64,000 nucleotides of DNA from an uncultured SAR116 cluster alpha proteobacterium (GCA_902520885.1 CABYPW010000001.1:62001-126000), one strand, 5' to 3'; positions 47,778-57,342 are shown, numbered from the stretch's first letter. A program made the numbers and translations. The notes: generated by a model from the letters alone, not told the origin.

Positions 47778-48605
47778 CTAATTAGCTTCATGCCGCAAAA
47801 ACTCATATAAAGAAATTCCTGTTGCAACTGCCAAATTCAAGCTATCAGACCGGCCGCGCATTGGCATGGTTATAAGTTGGTCACATGCATTACTTAGTTC
47901 ATTTGATAATCCCGATTGCTCATTTCCCATGAGTATTACGCAAGGGCTTTTCCAATCGGCAGTTTTGTAATCAATATTAGATTTCAATGAAGTACCAATT
48001 ATATTTCCAGAAAATTTTTTTCTAAAAGCAAGAAATTCATCTGTATTACAATAACTTATTTTTAGGCCAAAAATAGCACCCATTGAGGCTCGCACAGATT
48101 CAATCGAAAAGGGGTCAGTGCAATTATCAATTAAAATGATTCCATCTGCAGCAACAGCATCTATTGTACGGATTATAGTGCCTAAATTACCCGGGTCACG
48201 TATCCTGTCAAGTGCCACCCAACATCTTATTTTCTGTTCTGTAATATTAGAAAAACTTGTAGCGAATTGCGCGTAAGCGCCTATTACAGTTTGTGGATTA
48301 TCTTTATTACTTACCTTCACTAATAATGAGCGATTTACAGGTAGTACGCGCCCACCTTCCTTCTCACATGCATATATTAAGTTCGATATTAAGAGATCTC
48401 TATTTCGACCTTCCTCATAAAGTAGTCTTTTTGGAGCAAAACCCTGTTGCAATGCTTCTGTGCAAATACGCAAACCCTCTGCTAAAAACAAGCCTGTCTG
48501 TTTACGATATTTTCGTTGATGCAATGAGCGTAATCTTTTTATTTCCTGATTACTGGCAGATTTTATTAATGTGCGTTGCTGCTTATCATTTAATAGCTCA
48601 CTCAT
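47778..48605 (-). CDS. TrmH/SpoU family RNA 2'-O-methyltransferase
   Basis: The start at 48605 (MSELLNDKQQRT) omits a hydrophobic extension from 48650. The 275-residue protein has an N-terminal L30e-like RNA-binding domain (RKQTGLFLAEGLRICTEAL) and the knotted SPOUT domain: RIRDPGNLGTIIRTIDA, LMGNEQSGLS and RGRSDSLNLAVATGI. It methylates a ribose in rRNA or tRNA. It converges on the upstream methyltransferase gene. Confidence 0.92.
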   Translation of the reverse strand: MSELLNDKQQRTLIKSASNQEIKRLRSLHQRKYRKQTGLFLAEGLRICTEALQQGFAPKRLLYEEGRNRDLLISNLIYACEKEGGRVLPVNRSLLVKVSNKDNPQTVIGAYAQFATSFSNITEQKIRCWVALDRIRDPGNLGTIIRTIDAVAADGIILIDNCTDPFSIESVRASMGAIFGLKISYCNTDEFLAFRKKFSGNIIGTSLKSNIDYKTADWKSPCVILMGNEQSGLSNELSNACDQLITMPMRGRSDSLNLAVATGISLYEFLRHEAN

Positions 48606-48684
48606 TATATTACCACATACCAAACTAAACACTATCAACGTAGTTTGCAAACTTATATTAATTGGCCTAGTTAGCTTAACTCAA

Positions 48685-50352
48685 TTAAAAAAGCCCTGTA
48701 ACCTGACCTTGATCACTAATATCTATCATCTCCGCCGCAGGGACACGAGGTAGCCCTGGCATAGTCATAATATCTCCACATACAACAACTATAAATCCTG
48801 CACCAGCACATAATCTTACTTCACGTATGGGCAAACTATGTCCTTCAGGTGCACCAAGCAACCCCGGATCTGCAGAAAAAGAATATTGTGTCTTTGCCAT
48901 GCAAACTGGTAAATCACCAAAACCATTCTCTTCCCATTCAGTAAGTTGTTTCAGAATTTTCTTATCAGTTACAACCTCGTCCGCATGGTATATTTCAGTT
49001 GCGATCTTTTTTATTTTTTCCATGATCGGCATTGAATCTGTATAAAGATATTTGAATTCTGTCACTACATTATCACAGACTTCAACCACCTTTTTTGCAA
49101 GTTCTTCTATTCCTTTTGAACCGTTAGCCCAGTGCTTGCACTCAACAGCCTGTGCGCCAACTTTATGGACAATTTTCTTTATAAACTCAATTTCATTATT
49201 CGTGTCAGTCAAAAAATGGTTTATTGCTACAACAACTGGAACACCAAATTTACGAATATTTTCAAGATGCCTTATAAGGTTAGAACTCCCCCTCTGGACT
49301 GCATCTAAATTCTCATTTTCTAAATCTTCCTTGCTAACACCGCCGTTCATTTTAAGAGCTCTCACAGTAGCTACAAGGACAACGCAAGATGGAGTCAATC
49401 CAGATTTTCGACATTTTATGTCAAAGAATTTCTCTGCTCCTAAGTCAGCACCAAAACCGGCCTCGGTGACAACGTAATCTGCCAACTTTAGTGCAGCTTT
49501 TGTTGCAATAACAGAATTGCATCCATGTGCAATATTAGCAAAAGGTCCACCATGGATAAAAGCGGGATTTGACTCTAATGTTTGAACCAGATTTGGCTGC
49601 AAAGCACTTTTTAGTAGGACTGTCATTGCGCCATCTGCCCTGATATCCTTGCAATAAACGGCAGATTTATCACGTCGATATCCAACTATTATATTACCCA
49701 GTCTCAGCCTTAAATCCTTAAGGTCATTCGCAAGACACAAAATAGCCATAATCTCAGAAGCTACAGTGATATCAAATCCAGATTCCCTTGGAAATCCATT
49801 TGCAATGCCGCCCAGAGATATTGTATTCAGCCTCAATGCTCGGTCATTCACATCAATTACACGCCGCCAAGCAATTCTTCTAATATCAATATTAAGCTCA
49901 TTTCCCCAATAAATATGATTATCAATCATAGCTGAGAGTAAATTATGGGCCGAAGTGATAGCATGAAAGTCACCCGTAAAATGCAGGTTTATATCCTCCA
50001 TTGGTACAACTTGAGAATAACCACCCCCTGCAGCGCCCCCTTTCATACCAAAACAGGGACCAAGAGAGGGTTCACGAAGGCAGATAATTGCCTTTTTCCC
50101 AATTCGGTTTAAACCATCTCCTAACCCTACAGACGTCGTGGTTTTACCTTCACCAGCAGGCGTAGGATTTATTGCAGTAACCAGTATAAGTTTAGAATCA
50201 TCCTTCTTAGGTTGCCCTTCTAACCATTCAAGGTTCAATTTCGCTTTGTCATGACCGAAAGGCATCACTACTTTACTTGGTATATTAAGATTATCCGCAA
50301 TCTCGGAAATCGGCTTTAAAGTTGCACTACGGGCAATTTCTATATCACTCAT
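48685..50352 (-). CDS. fhs: Formate-tetrahydrofolate ligase
   Basis: A 555-residue enzyme with the ATP loop [38 protein letters not shown] and [14 protein letters not shown], all diagnostic for Fhs. It makes 10-formyl-THF from formate, ATP and THF, feeding C1 units into purine and formyl-Met synthesis or running in reverse for C1 oxidation. It is divergent from a GlxA-type regulator, which may control it. Confidence 0.97.
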   Translation of the reverse strand: MSDIEIARSATLKPISEIADNLNIPSKVVMPFGHDKAKLNLEWLEGQPKKDDSKLILVTAINPTPAGEGKTTTSVGLGDGLNRIGKKAIICLREPSLGPCFGMKGGAAGGGYSQVVPMEDINLHFTGDFHAITSAHNLLSAMIDNHIYWGNELNIDIRRIAWRRVIDVNDRALRLNTISLGGIANGFPRESGFDITVASEIMAILCLANDLKDLRLRLGNIIVGYRRDKSAVYCKDIRADGAMTVLLKSALQPNLVQTLESNPAFIHGGPFANIAHGCNSVIATKAALKLADYVVTEAGFGADLGAEKFFDIKCRKSGLTPSCVVLVATVRALKMNGGVSKEDLENENLDAVQRGSSNLIRHLENIRKFGVPVVVAINHFLTDTNNEIEFIKKIVHKVGAQAVECKHWANGSKGIEELAKKVVEVCDNVVTEFKYLYTDSMPIMEKIKKIATEIYHADEVVTDKKILKQLTEWEENGFGDLPVCMAKTQYSFSADPGLLGAPEGHSLPIREVRLCAGAGFIVVVCGDIMTMPGLPRVPAAEMIDISDQGQVTGLF

Positions 50353-50453
50353 TTATAGTTCCTCTTGTAGAATTGAACTAAGATAGAATTTACAAAATAA
50401 AAATTAGTTTTTATTTTGAATACTTCGGGTGTAAGCTCTTTACTATTCATTGA

Positions 50454-50488
50454 CGTTTTTTTTTTCGACATGAAGTAATCAAAAAACG
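50454..50488. promoter_or_regulatory. Inverted repeat between fhs and the GlxA regulator gene
   Basis: CGTTTTTT (50454-50461) and AAAAAACG (50481-50488) are perfect inverted arms with a 19-base spacer, in the divergent promoter region. The spacing suits two half-turn-related half sites of an AraC-type dimer, but homopolymer arms weaken the case. Confidence 0.3.
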
Positions 50489-50587
50489 CCCTTAGAATTA
50501 AATTTATCATGCAATAATAAATTATTAATATTATAGAGTCACTTTACTAAACAACAAGGTAATGAAACAACTTATTAACTTGCAAGT

Positions 50588-50593
50588 AGGAGG
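50588..50593 (+). promoter_or_regulatory. Shine-Dalgarno site supporting a TTG start
   Basis: AGGAGG stands six bases before TTG 50600 and three before TTG 50597. No ATG lies close, so the regulator gene almost surely starts at TTG. Confidence 0.75.
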
Positions 50594-50599
50594 TTTTTG

Positions 50600-51589
50600 T
50601 TGAGGGGCGAAATAATTAAGGAACTGTTGAGACCTCGTTCTGATTCTGAAACGGTCAGGGTAGGGTTTTTTATGTTGAAAGATTTTTCGTTGCTTGCTTT
50701 TTCAGCTGCGGTGGAGCCGCTGCGTGCGGCAAACCGGTTGAGTGAAAAACCGCTATTCAGTTGGGTAACCACTCATATATCTAATAAAAGTGTGAAATCA
50801 TCAACCGGTCTAGAATTGTCTGTAAGTGGGGACATTAACGATTTATTTAAATGCAGACTTGTTTTGATTTGCAGTGGCACAAATGTAGAAAAACATACGG
50901 ATAAAACCATAATCTCGATAGTAAGAAAATTAGAACGTAATGGCATTACTGTAGGCGCGATTTGCAGTGGAACTTTTGTTCTAGCGAAAGCAGGGATGCT
51001 AAATGAAAAAAGATGTACAATTCATTGGGAAAATATTGATGCGATGCGGGAAGAATTCCCACACTTAGATATTACTAATGACCTATTTGAGATTGATGGA
51101 AATTACATAACCTGTTGTGGGGGTACAGCAGCACTCGATATGATGTTATATTTAATTTCAAACGCCTATGGAGCAAAATTAGCAGCAGAAATCTCTGAAA
51201 CTTTTATTCATGACAGAATCCGAGATAGTAATGACCGTCAACGAATTGAATTACGCTCTCGACTTGGTGTATCTCATCCTAAACTATTAATGGTAGTTGC
51301 TTATATGGAGGCAAATTTAGAGGAGCCGCTATCTCAAACCGAACTTGCGGAACACGCTAAACTATCGACTCGACAATTAGAGAGATTATTTAAAAAGTAT
51401 ATGCAAATAACTCCTACCAGACACTATTTGAATTTGCGTCTGGCAAGAGCTCGATATTTTCTCCGTCAGACTTCAATGTCGATTTTATCCGTGGCCCTTG
51501 CTTGTGGATTTATTTCCGCTTCACATTTTTCAAAATGCTATCGTGAGACCTACGGATGCACTCCAAGAGCGGAACGAGAGACAAATTGA
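50600..51589 (+). CDS. GlxA family AraC-type transcriptional regulator
   Basis: A 329-residue protein with an N-terminal DJ-1/PfpI-like domain (GAICSGTFVLAKAGMLNEKRCTIHWE, with the elbow cysteine) and a C-terminal AraC double helix-turn-helix (LAEHAKLSTRQLERLFKKY; SILSVALACGFISASHFSKCYRE). Homologues such as GbdR and CdhR sense glycine betaine, carnitine or related methylated amines. Divergence from fhs suggests control of C1 metabolism arising from demethylation; this is inference. Confidence 0.9.
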   Translation: MRGEIIKELLRPRSDSETVRVGFFMLKDFSLLAFSAAVEPLRAANRLSEKPLFSWVTTHISNKSVKSSTGLELSVSGDINDLFKCRLVLICSGTNVEKHTDKTIISIVRKLERNGITVGAICSGTFVLAKAGMLNEKRCTIHWENIDAMREEFPHLDITNDLFEIDGNYITCCGGTAALDMMLYLISNAYGAKLAAEISETFIHDRIRDSNDRQRIELRSRLGVSHPKLLMVVAYMEANLEEPLSQTELAEHAKLSTRQLERLFKKYMQITPTRHYLNLRLARARYFLRQTSMSILSVALACGFISASHFSKCYRETYGCTPRAERETN

Positions 51590-51670
51590 TAGAAAAATCT
51601 ATTTGATTAAGAAACAAATTCCAAGGAGTTTAAACTTTTCACAGTAAGATATGCCTAAAGACCAAACATT

Positions 51671-52090
51671 TTAGTTTAATTCAGCTGCAGATGATTTGAT
51701 TTTTGAAATCATAGCACCCAAACCATTTTTTCGTGTAGGAGATAAATGCGTATCAAGCCCAATTTGCTTCAGAAAATCAGGGCTCGTATTTAATATTTCA
51801 TTAGAGGCACGGCCCGAATAAACACGAAGAATTAGGGCAATAAGACCTTGTACTATTGCAGCATCAGACTGTGCTCTAAACTCTATCATATTTTCATCTG
51901 TCTTATTGGCTACAAAAAATACTGTAGACTGGCAACCTGTCAACTTATATGCATCTTTTTGATATTCAGCAGGAATAACAGGCAGCTTTCTTCCAAGATC
52001 AATTAAATGTTGGTACCTATCAGCCCAATCATCAAAAAATGAAAATTCCTCAATTATCTCGTTTATCTCAAGCAAAATACTCTTTTTCAT
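51671..52090 (-). CDS. sufE: SufE family cysteine desulfurase activator
   Basis: A 139-residue protein with the sulfur-accepting cysteine C53 in YKLTGCQST and the family run FDDWADRYQHLIDLGRKLP. SufE takes sulfur from SufS and passes it to the SufBCD scaffold for iron-sulfur cluster assembly. No suf operon is in the window; it stands alone between the GlxA regulator and a GT39 gene. Confidence 0.94.
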   Translation of the reverse strand: MKKSILLEINEIIEEFSFFDDWADRYQHLIDLGRKLPVIPAEYQKDAYKLTGCQSTVFFVANKTDENMIEFRAQSDAAIVQGLIALILRVYSGRASNEILNTSPDFLKQIGLDTHLSPTRKNGLGAMISKIKSSAAELN

Positions 52091-52284
52091 AAAAACTCAC
52101 CAATTTATTTAAAAATTAAAAAAAAAGTACGTTATTAAAATTTGAACCCATTTAAATTTAAAAGCTAATTTGATTTTATCCTATTTTCATGAGAAAATTA
52201 AAATTATTTTTTAAAAAGGCAATATCAAAATAAATTTCATCGTTTTTTATTAAACCTTTTGAAATAAATACTAAGACAAGAATT

Positions 52285-53778
52285 ATGGTTAATCGGTTTC
52301 AAAATAATTTAATGCAAAGAAGAAGTGTTCCTTCATCTTATGATTGGACAAATGCGGACATACTCACATTAATTGCTTTAATCTGCTTACTTATCGTTCG
52401 CCTTTTTGCCATTTTTATAACTCCACTGGAACTCGGCGTGGATGAAGCTCAATATTGGGTTTGGAGTCAGGACTTATCGTTAGGATATTATTCAAAACCA
52501 CCATTAATAGCTTGGATTATATGGGCTACCCACGCAGTTATAGGACATAGCAGTTTTGGCGTTAGAATATTTGCACCAATAATACATTTTTTAATCACAC
52601 TAATTTTATGGAAATGCGCGTGTCGATTATATGGTGACTCTTCTAGGGCTCCAAGAATTGGAAGAATAACAGCATTATTATGGGCACTTATGCCAGCTGT
52701 CAGTCTAGGTAGCTCAGTCATGTCGACGGATACACCAATGTTATTATTTTGGTGCTTAGCATTATACTTAATTATACCCTCAAATTCTGTGACATATCTA
52801 TCTGCACGAAATTATCTGCTCACTGGTTTCATCATAGGCTTCGCTCTACTTTCCAAATATGCAGCTGGATACTTCCTTATTTGCGCAGGTTTGTGGTTAA
52901 TGTCAGCTCATGTATCGTCGTATTCAAAACGATTTTTGTGTTTTGTAACATTAACTATTGGTAGTATTATTATCCTATTTCCTAATCTTGTCTGGAATTT
53001 TAATAATGGCTTAGTGACAATTATACATTTGTCTGAGAATGCTAATATAAATGAACCATCTTATTCTTTCATTGAATTGAAAAAATTCTGGGAAGCACAA
53101 TTCTTTGTATTCGGTCCTCTCAGTTTAATTTTCTTTTTTGCAGGAATATTTAAATGGGAAAAACATAGCTTATTTTTGCTTTGTTTCAGTGTCCCTATTC
53201 TATTAATTATATCTATTCAAGCCTATATTAAAGAAGCAAATGCTAATTGGGCTGTTGCCGCCTATCCCGCTGCAACTTTGCTGGTAGCTGGCTGGCTTGG
53301 TAATTTTTCGAAACAAACATTGAGCGCAACAACTATTTTTGTTAACTCTGTTATATCCATTACAGTAATTAGCGTAGTAATTACTGGTCATTTAGGACAA
53401 CTTACACCTGAATCTGACCCATTGAGGCGGGTTAGAGGATGGCATGCACTATCAGTAGACCTTGGCATGCAAATCGATTTAAACAAAGCAAGAACAATTA
53501 TCGCTGATAGAAGGGCAACTGCTGCTATTTTAAAGTGGTACTTTTTTAATGAACCAGTAAGTATTACAGTCTATGATGAAGATAAAAAACCCAGTAACCA
53601 TTTTGAACTTAAATCTAGCTATAATAGCGAATTCCCCTCACCAATTATTACAATAACTACGGAGCAAATTGAGCCATCAATAGCTGGCATTAAATGGAAT
53701 GGTTTGATAGGAACCTCTAATCATCAAATTGCTAGAGATAAATATAGAAATTACTATTTCTATCTGGGAAGAAATTAA
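52285..53778 (+). CDS. GT39 (ArnT/PMT-like) membrane glycosyltransferase
   Basis: A 497-residue protein with about eleven hydrophobic segments and the GT39 catalytic loop ELGVDEAQYWVWSQDLSLGYYSKPPL near residues 50-75, where the acidic D-E pair sits. A C-terminal soluble part begins near residue 385. Such enzymes move a sugar from a polyprenyl phosphate donor to lipid A, another glycan or protein in the periplasm. A 194-base region upstream follows sufE divergently. The acceptor is unknown. Confidence 0.9.
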   Translation: MVNRFQNNLMQRRSVPSSYDWTNADILTLIALICLLIVRLFAIFITPLELGVDEAQYWVWSQDLSLGYYSKPPLIAWIIWATHAVIGHSSFGVRIFAPIIHFLITLILWKCACRLYGDSSRAPRIGRITALLWALMPAVSLGSSVMSTDTPMLLFWCLALYLIIPSNSVTYLSARNYLLTGFIIGFALLSKYAAGYFLICAGLWLMSAHVSSYSKRFLCFVTLTIGSIIILFPNLVWNFNNGLVTIIHLSENANINEPSYSFIELKKFWEAQFFVFGPLSLIFFFAGIFKWEKHSLFLLCFSVPILLIISIQAYIKEANANWAVAAYPAATLLVAGWLGNFSKQTLSATTIFVNSVISITVISVVITGHLGQLTPESDPLRRVRGWHALSVDLGMQIDLNKARTIIADRRATAAILKWYFFNEPVSITVYDEDKKPSNHFELKSSYNSEFPSPIITITTEQIEPSIAGIKWNGLIGTSNHQIARDKYRNYYFYLGRN

Positions 53779-53836
53779 TAAAAACATCTTGATTGAAATT
53801 TTATTTTGGAAATTTTTCAGGCTCAACAGAACCTCA

Positions 53837-54265
53837 TCACTTTATCTTAAGAAATTCTTTAAATTTAGACAGAGTCTGCTCACTCACGTGATGTTCTACA
53901 CCCTCTGCGTCCTGTTCCGCAACATCATCGTTAACTCCAATAGCAATTAGAAAATCACGAACAACTTGATGCTTCTTACGGCTAGCTTCTGCTAATTTTA
54001 CACCTGTTTCGGTTAAAAAAATTGACCTGTACGGCTTGCTCTCAACTAGACCTTCTCTTTGTAACCTTTGAATGGTTGCATTCACCGTTGGACTAGTAAC
54101 ACCAAAGCGTGATGCCAAATCCACAGCACGAGCTTCCCCTGTTTCGGCAATTAAATCCGAAATCATCTCCACATAATCTTCTGCAATCTCCGATTGGTGT
54201 GCGCGTCTTATACGTTCAAACTTATCTGCACTTTGAGCTTGAGAAATTAAGGACTCTTTTTTCAT
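53837..54265 (-). CDS. mntR: MntR-type manganese-dependent regulator (DtxR family)
   Basis: A 142-residue protein with a winged helix (ARAVDLASRFGVTSPTVNATIQRLQREGL) and the metal-binding/dimer helices carrying EDYVEMI, KKHQVVRDFL and DAEGVEHHVS, the MntR ligand pattern. It lacks the SH3 domain of DtxR. MntR represses manganese uptake or activates export when manganese binds. No manganese transporter gene is adjacent. Confidence 0.92.
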   Translation of the reverse strand: MKKESLISQAQSADKFERIRRAHQSEIAEDYVEMISDLIAETGEARAVDLASRFGVTSPTVNATIQRLQREGLVESKPYRSIFLTETGVKLAEASRKKHQVVRDFLIAIGVNDDVAEQDAEGVEHHVSEQTLSKFKEFLKIK

Positions 54266-54374
54266 TCATGCCTCTTGTTTGATTCAAAACAACAATATAA
54301 AAACTTATCAGTATTAGCAAAGTTTTTTAATTCTCGTCTCCATATAATTTATTTTAATGTTTTAGCACAAATTA

Positions 54375-54388
54375 GGATTAATTAATCC
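54375..54388. promoter_or_regulatory. 14-base perfect palindrome upstream of mntR and the DUF1244 gene
   Basis: GGATTAATTAATCC is its own reverse complement and sits in the 171-base divergent region, about 110 bases from the mntR start and 50 from the DUF1244 start. It may be an operator, possibly of MntR itself. Confidence 0.35.
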
Positions 54389-54436
54389 CATTAGTTATCA
54401 AAATATGATATTGTTACATCATAAAATGAGGCTCAT

Positions 54437-54748
54437 ATGCACTTTGTACCAGGAATCTATGCTATGAATAAAAAAATTAGTACCCAATTTAACCGAAAAG
54501 AAATTGAATGCCAAGCAGCGGCGTTTCGCCAACTTTTGGATCATCTTAGAGAAAGAACAGATGTTCAAAATATTGATCTTATGAATTTAGCAGGATTTTG
54601 TAGAAATTGTCTTTCAGGTTGGTACCAGGATGCCGCTAAGGAAAAAGATATCCCCTTATCCAAAGAAGAAGCAAGAGCTATAATTTATGGAATGCCCTAC
54701 TCTGAATGGAAAAAAAATTATCAAACTGGAAATTTAATCAAAAATTAG
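54437..54748 (+). CDS. DUF1244 family protein
   Basis: A 103-residue protein if it starts at ATG 54437, which has TGAGG five bases upstream; ATG 54464 is an alternative. The run NLAGFCRNCLSGWYQDAA with a cysteine pair, then AREAIYGMPYSEWK-like residues, is the DUF1244 core. The family is small, proteobacterial and of unknown function, commonly next to DUF2312 (GapR), as here. Confidence 0.9.
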   Translation: MHFVPGIYAMNKKISTQFNRKEIECQAAAFRQLLDHLRERTDVQNIDLMNLAGFCRNCLSGWYQDAAKEKDIPLSKEEARAIIYGMPYSEWKKNYQTGNLIKN

Positions 54749-54781
54749 AAAAATTTATAAATTGAAAAAGGGTTTGTAAAT

Positions 54782-55063
54782 ATGCGTGAGTTAACACCAT
54801 CCGCTAATACAAGCGTAAATCAACTATCACAATATATTGAGCGTATAGAACGCTTGGAAGAAGAAAAAATGGCACTTATGGGAGAAATACGTGATGTATA
54901 CTCAGAGGCTCGCGCTAATGGTTTTGAGCCCAAAATTATGCGTCAGATAATTAAAATGCGAGGGCTTGATAAAGAAGTTCTTGCAGAACAGGACATTTTA
55001 TTATCAAGTTACCGAGCGGCTGTTGGGTTAATTGAAATACCGAATACAAACCAGGATATTTAA
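54782..55063 (+). CDS. gapR: DUF2312/GapR nucleoid-associated protein
   Basis: A 93-residue helical protein with the GapR helix pattern LSQYIERIERLEEEKMALMGEIRDVY and YSEARANGFEPKIMRQIIKMR. In Caulobacter GapR forms tetramers around overtwisted DNA ahead of replication and transcription and stimulates gyrase and topoisomerase IV. The gene sits 33 bases after DUF1244 and 6 bases before pyrF. Confidence 0.9.
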   Translation: MRELTPSANTSVNQLSQYIERIERLEEEKMALMGEIRDVYSEARANGFEPKIMRQIIKMRGLDKEVLAEQDILLSSYRAAVGLIEIPNTNQDI

Positions 55064-55069
55064 GTTTTA

Positions 55070-55981
55070 ATGCTAAATTACAAGCACAAACAGCCGTTTG
55101 GAGATAGACTATCAATAGCACTTAAAAAATTTGAAACGCCTTTATGCGTTGGTATAGACCCCCATATATCTTTAATGCCAGAATTTTTCAAAAGTCCTAA
55201 TAGAAAACAGCAGATAGAAAAAATAAAGTCTTTTTCATTGTCTTGTATAGATGCAGCACAAAATCGAGTCCCCGCTATAAAACCACAAGTTGCTTTATTT
55301 GAGAAATTTGGGCCCGAAGGAATGGAAATTCTTCAGCAAATTAGCAAGAATGCAAGGAGTGCCGGCTTGCTGGCAATTATGGATGCAAAAAGAGGTGATA
55401 TTGGTTCGACATCTACCGCATATGCAGATGCCTGGCTCGGTGAAAATGCAGCTTTTTATTGTGATGCTCTTACCATTAATCCATTTCTTGGGCTTGATAC
55501 ATTAGAACCTTTCATAGAAAAAGCTATACGAGGAAATAATGGTTTATTTATTCTTCTAAAGACTAGCAATCCTGGTTCTTCTGATTTACAGGAATTATGT
55601 TACCAAAATAAGCCAATTTATCAACATTTAGCAGATAGGCTTTCCCCAATTATTAATTTACATAACGGAAAAACAGGATGGTCTTCTATAGGGGTAGTGG
55701 TTGGCGCAACAAATCCGTCAGAGGCTTCGTTTTTAAGAGGTATTTTGCCATCATGTCCTTTTCTTATACCTGGATTTGGAGCGCAGGGGGCGGACGCATC
55801 GATGGCACTTAGTGGATTAAAATATTCCAGTAAACAAAAAATCTATCAAGGTGGAATTGTCAATTCATCTAGGGGCATTACATTTGGTGATAACATTAAA
55901 GATAGTAAAACAATTGCGGAGTATGTATCTTCAGTAATCCAAAATATTGAAAGATCTAAAAGAGAGCTAAAATCAAAGTAA
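55070..55981 (+). CDS. pyrF: Orotidine 5'-phosphate decarboxylase, long (type 2) form
   Basis: A 303-residue protein with LCVGIDPHISLMPEFF at the start and the catalytic MDAKRGDIGSTSTAYADAW, whose Lys and Asp residues form the charged active-site network. The length and the S-T-x-x-Y-A continuation are those of the longer OMP decarboxylase subgroup rather than the roughly 230-residue enzyme typical of Proteobacteria. It performs the last step of UMP synthesis. Confidence 0.93.
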   Translation: MLNYKHKQPFGDRLSIALKKFETPLCVGIDPHISLMPEFFKSPNRKQQIEKIKSFSLSCIDAAQNRVPAIKPQVALFEKFGPEGMEILQQISKNARSAGLLAIMDAKRGDIGSTSTAYADAWLGENAAFYCDALTINPFLGLDTLEPFIEKAIRGNNGLFILLKTSNPGSSDLQELCYQNKPIYQHLADRLSPIINLHNGKTGWSSIGVVVGATNPSEASFLRGILPSCPFLIPGFGAQGADASMALSGLKYSSKQKIYQGGIVNSSRGITFGDNIKDSKTIAEYVSSVIQNIERSKRELKSK

Positions 55982-56062
55982 TATCAAATAAATTCTTCCC
56001 AGAAAATCTACTAGACAGGTTTTATTTATTTTGGGAATGTGGGTTTATTCAAACTTTATTTT

Positions 56063-56076
56063 AGATAGGCCTATCT
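56063..56076. promoter_or_regulatory. 14-base perfect palindrome abutting the MFS start codon
   Basis: AGATAGGCCTATCT is its own reverse complement and ends one base before GTG 56077. It covers the position of the ribosome binding site, so it could act as a DNA operator or as an RNA hairpin (five pairs, GGCC loop) that masks translation initiation. Confidence 0.45.
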
Positions 56077-57300
56077 GTGTCCCCTTATCCAACTCACTCA
56101 ACAAAGTTAAATTGGGTTGTTGTCCTAATTTCAAGTGGAATTATTATTTCTGTTGGAATGGGCATACGTCAAAGTTTTGGCTTATTTTTATTACCTGTAA
56201 GCGATGTACTTGGCGAGGGGAGGACCTTATTTTCCCTTGCGATTGCACTTCAAAATTTAACCTGGGGAATTGCAGCGCCAGTTTTTGGAGCAATGGCAGA
56301 TAAATATGGCCCAGCCCGCGTTTGTTTGGCTGGTGGTTTGTTCTATATACTTGGTTTACTTCTCATGGCTGGTTTTTTAAATCCTGCAACTCTAGTAATA
56401 GGACAGATTTTAGTAGGAATGGCACTTGCAAGCGCTGGTATGTCTGTTGCTTTAGGTGCCGTTGCTAAGGTGGCTCCTAAAGAAAAAACTGGAATTGCAC
56501 TTGGATTAGTGACAGCCATAGGCTCTTTTGGTCAGTTTATAATGTTACCCTTTAGCCAAGCCCTTTTATCTAACTTTGGATGGCAAATAGCTTATGTTGT
56601 GCTTGCTATTTGTATTGCTATTGTTACCGTTTTTTCATTTGGCCTTAGAGTTCCAAAAGGAAAACGCGCATCATCGGCAGAGCTTGCAGATACAATTAAT
56701 GCGAAGCAAGCCCTATCAGTTGCTTTTAAAGATAAAAATTACTTATTACTAACAACCGGCTTTTTTGTGTGTGGATTACATGTTGCATTTATCGCAACGC
56801 ATCTTCCAACCTATATCACAGATATTGGCTTGAGTAAGACCACTGGAGGTTGGGCTCTCGCTCTTGTTGGATTATTTAATATAATTGGCTCGTTTACGGC
56901 TGGATATTTAGGAGGAAAATATTCTAAGAAGAATCTTCTTTCGTGTATTTATCTGCTAAGATCGATCGTTATTGCTTTATTTGTATTTATGCCACCCTCC
57001 ACTGCTATGGCATTATTTTTTGGAGCTGCAATAGGGCTTTTATGGCTTGGTACAGTTCCCCTAACGAGTGGGCTAGTTGTAGTTTTTTTTGGACCAAAAC
57101 ATGTTACAATGTTATATGGGATGGTATTTTTATCTCATCAGGTGGGCTCATTTTTTGGAGCTTGGTATGCTGGTTATATCTATGATTCATCTGGCAGCTA
57201 TCTTACTATGTGGAGTATTGCAATTTCTGCTGGTATTTTTGCGAGCGCCATAAATTTCTTTATTCAGATACCAAAGTTTAGGGAACCAGCTACAGCTTAA
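56077..57300 (+). CDS. Major facilitator superfamily transporter (monocarboxylate/oxalate-formate type)
   Basis: A 407-residue protein with twelve hydrophobic segments; start at GTG 56077, since no ATG lies nearby. The first segments read SSGIIISVGMGIRQSFGLFLLPVS, and the second loop has GAMADKYGPARV, the MFS signature of the MCT/OxlT-like group. Substrate probably a small organic acid, by family only. It converges on trxB with a 42-base gap. Confidence 0.88.
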   Translation: MSPYPTHSTKLNWVVVLISSGIIISVGMGIRQSFGLFLLPVSDVLGEGRTLFSLAIALQNLTWGIAAPVFGAMADKYGPARVCLAGGLFYILGLLLMAGFLNPATLVIGQILVGMALASAGMSVALGAVAKVAPKEKTGIALGLVTAIGSFGQFIMLPFSQALLSNFGWQIAYVVLAICIAIVTVFSFGLRVPKGKRASSAELADTINAKQALSVAFKDKNYLLLTTGFFVCGLHVAFIATHLPTYITDIGLSKTTGGWALALVGLFNIIGSFTAGYLGGKYSKKNLLSCIYLLRSIVIALFVFMPPSTAMALFFGAAIGLLWLGTVPLTSGLVVVFFGPKHVTMLYGMVFLSHQVGSFFGAWYAGYIYDSSGSYLTMWSIAISAGIFASAINFFIQIPKFREPATA

Positions 57301-57342
57301 GAAGCATACTTTTGATGCAGTAATCTAATATATATCTTTTAT

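Noticed and set aside
49052-49477. Plus-strand 141-codon frame
   Set aside because: It is antisense inside fhs, whose protein has all family motifs, so this is a shadow.
53779-53836. Terminator between convergent GT39 and mntR genes
   Set aside because: Only a direct repeat of GAAATTTT is present; no stem followed by a T-run could be formed.
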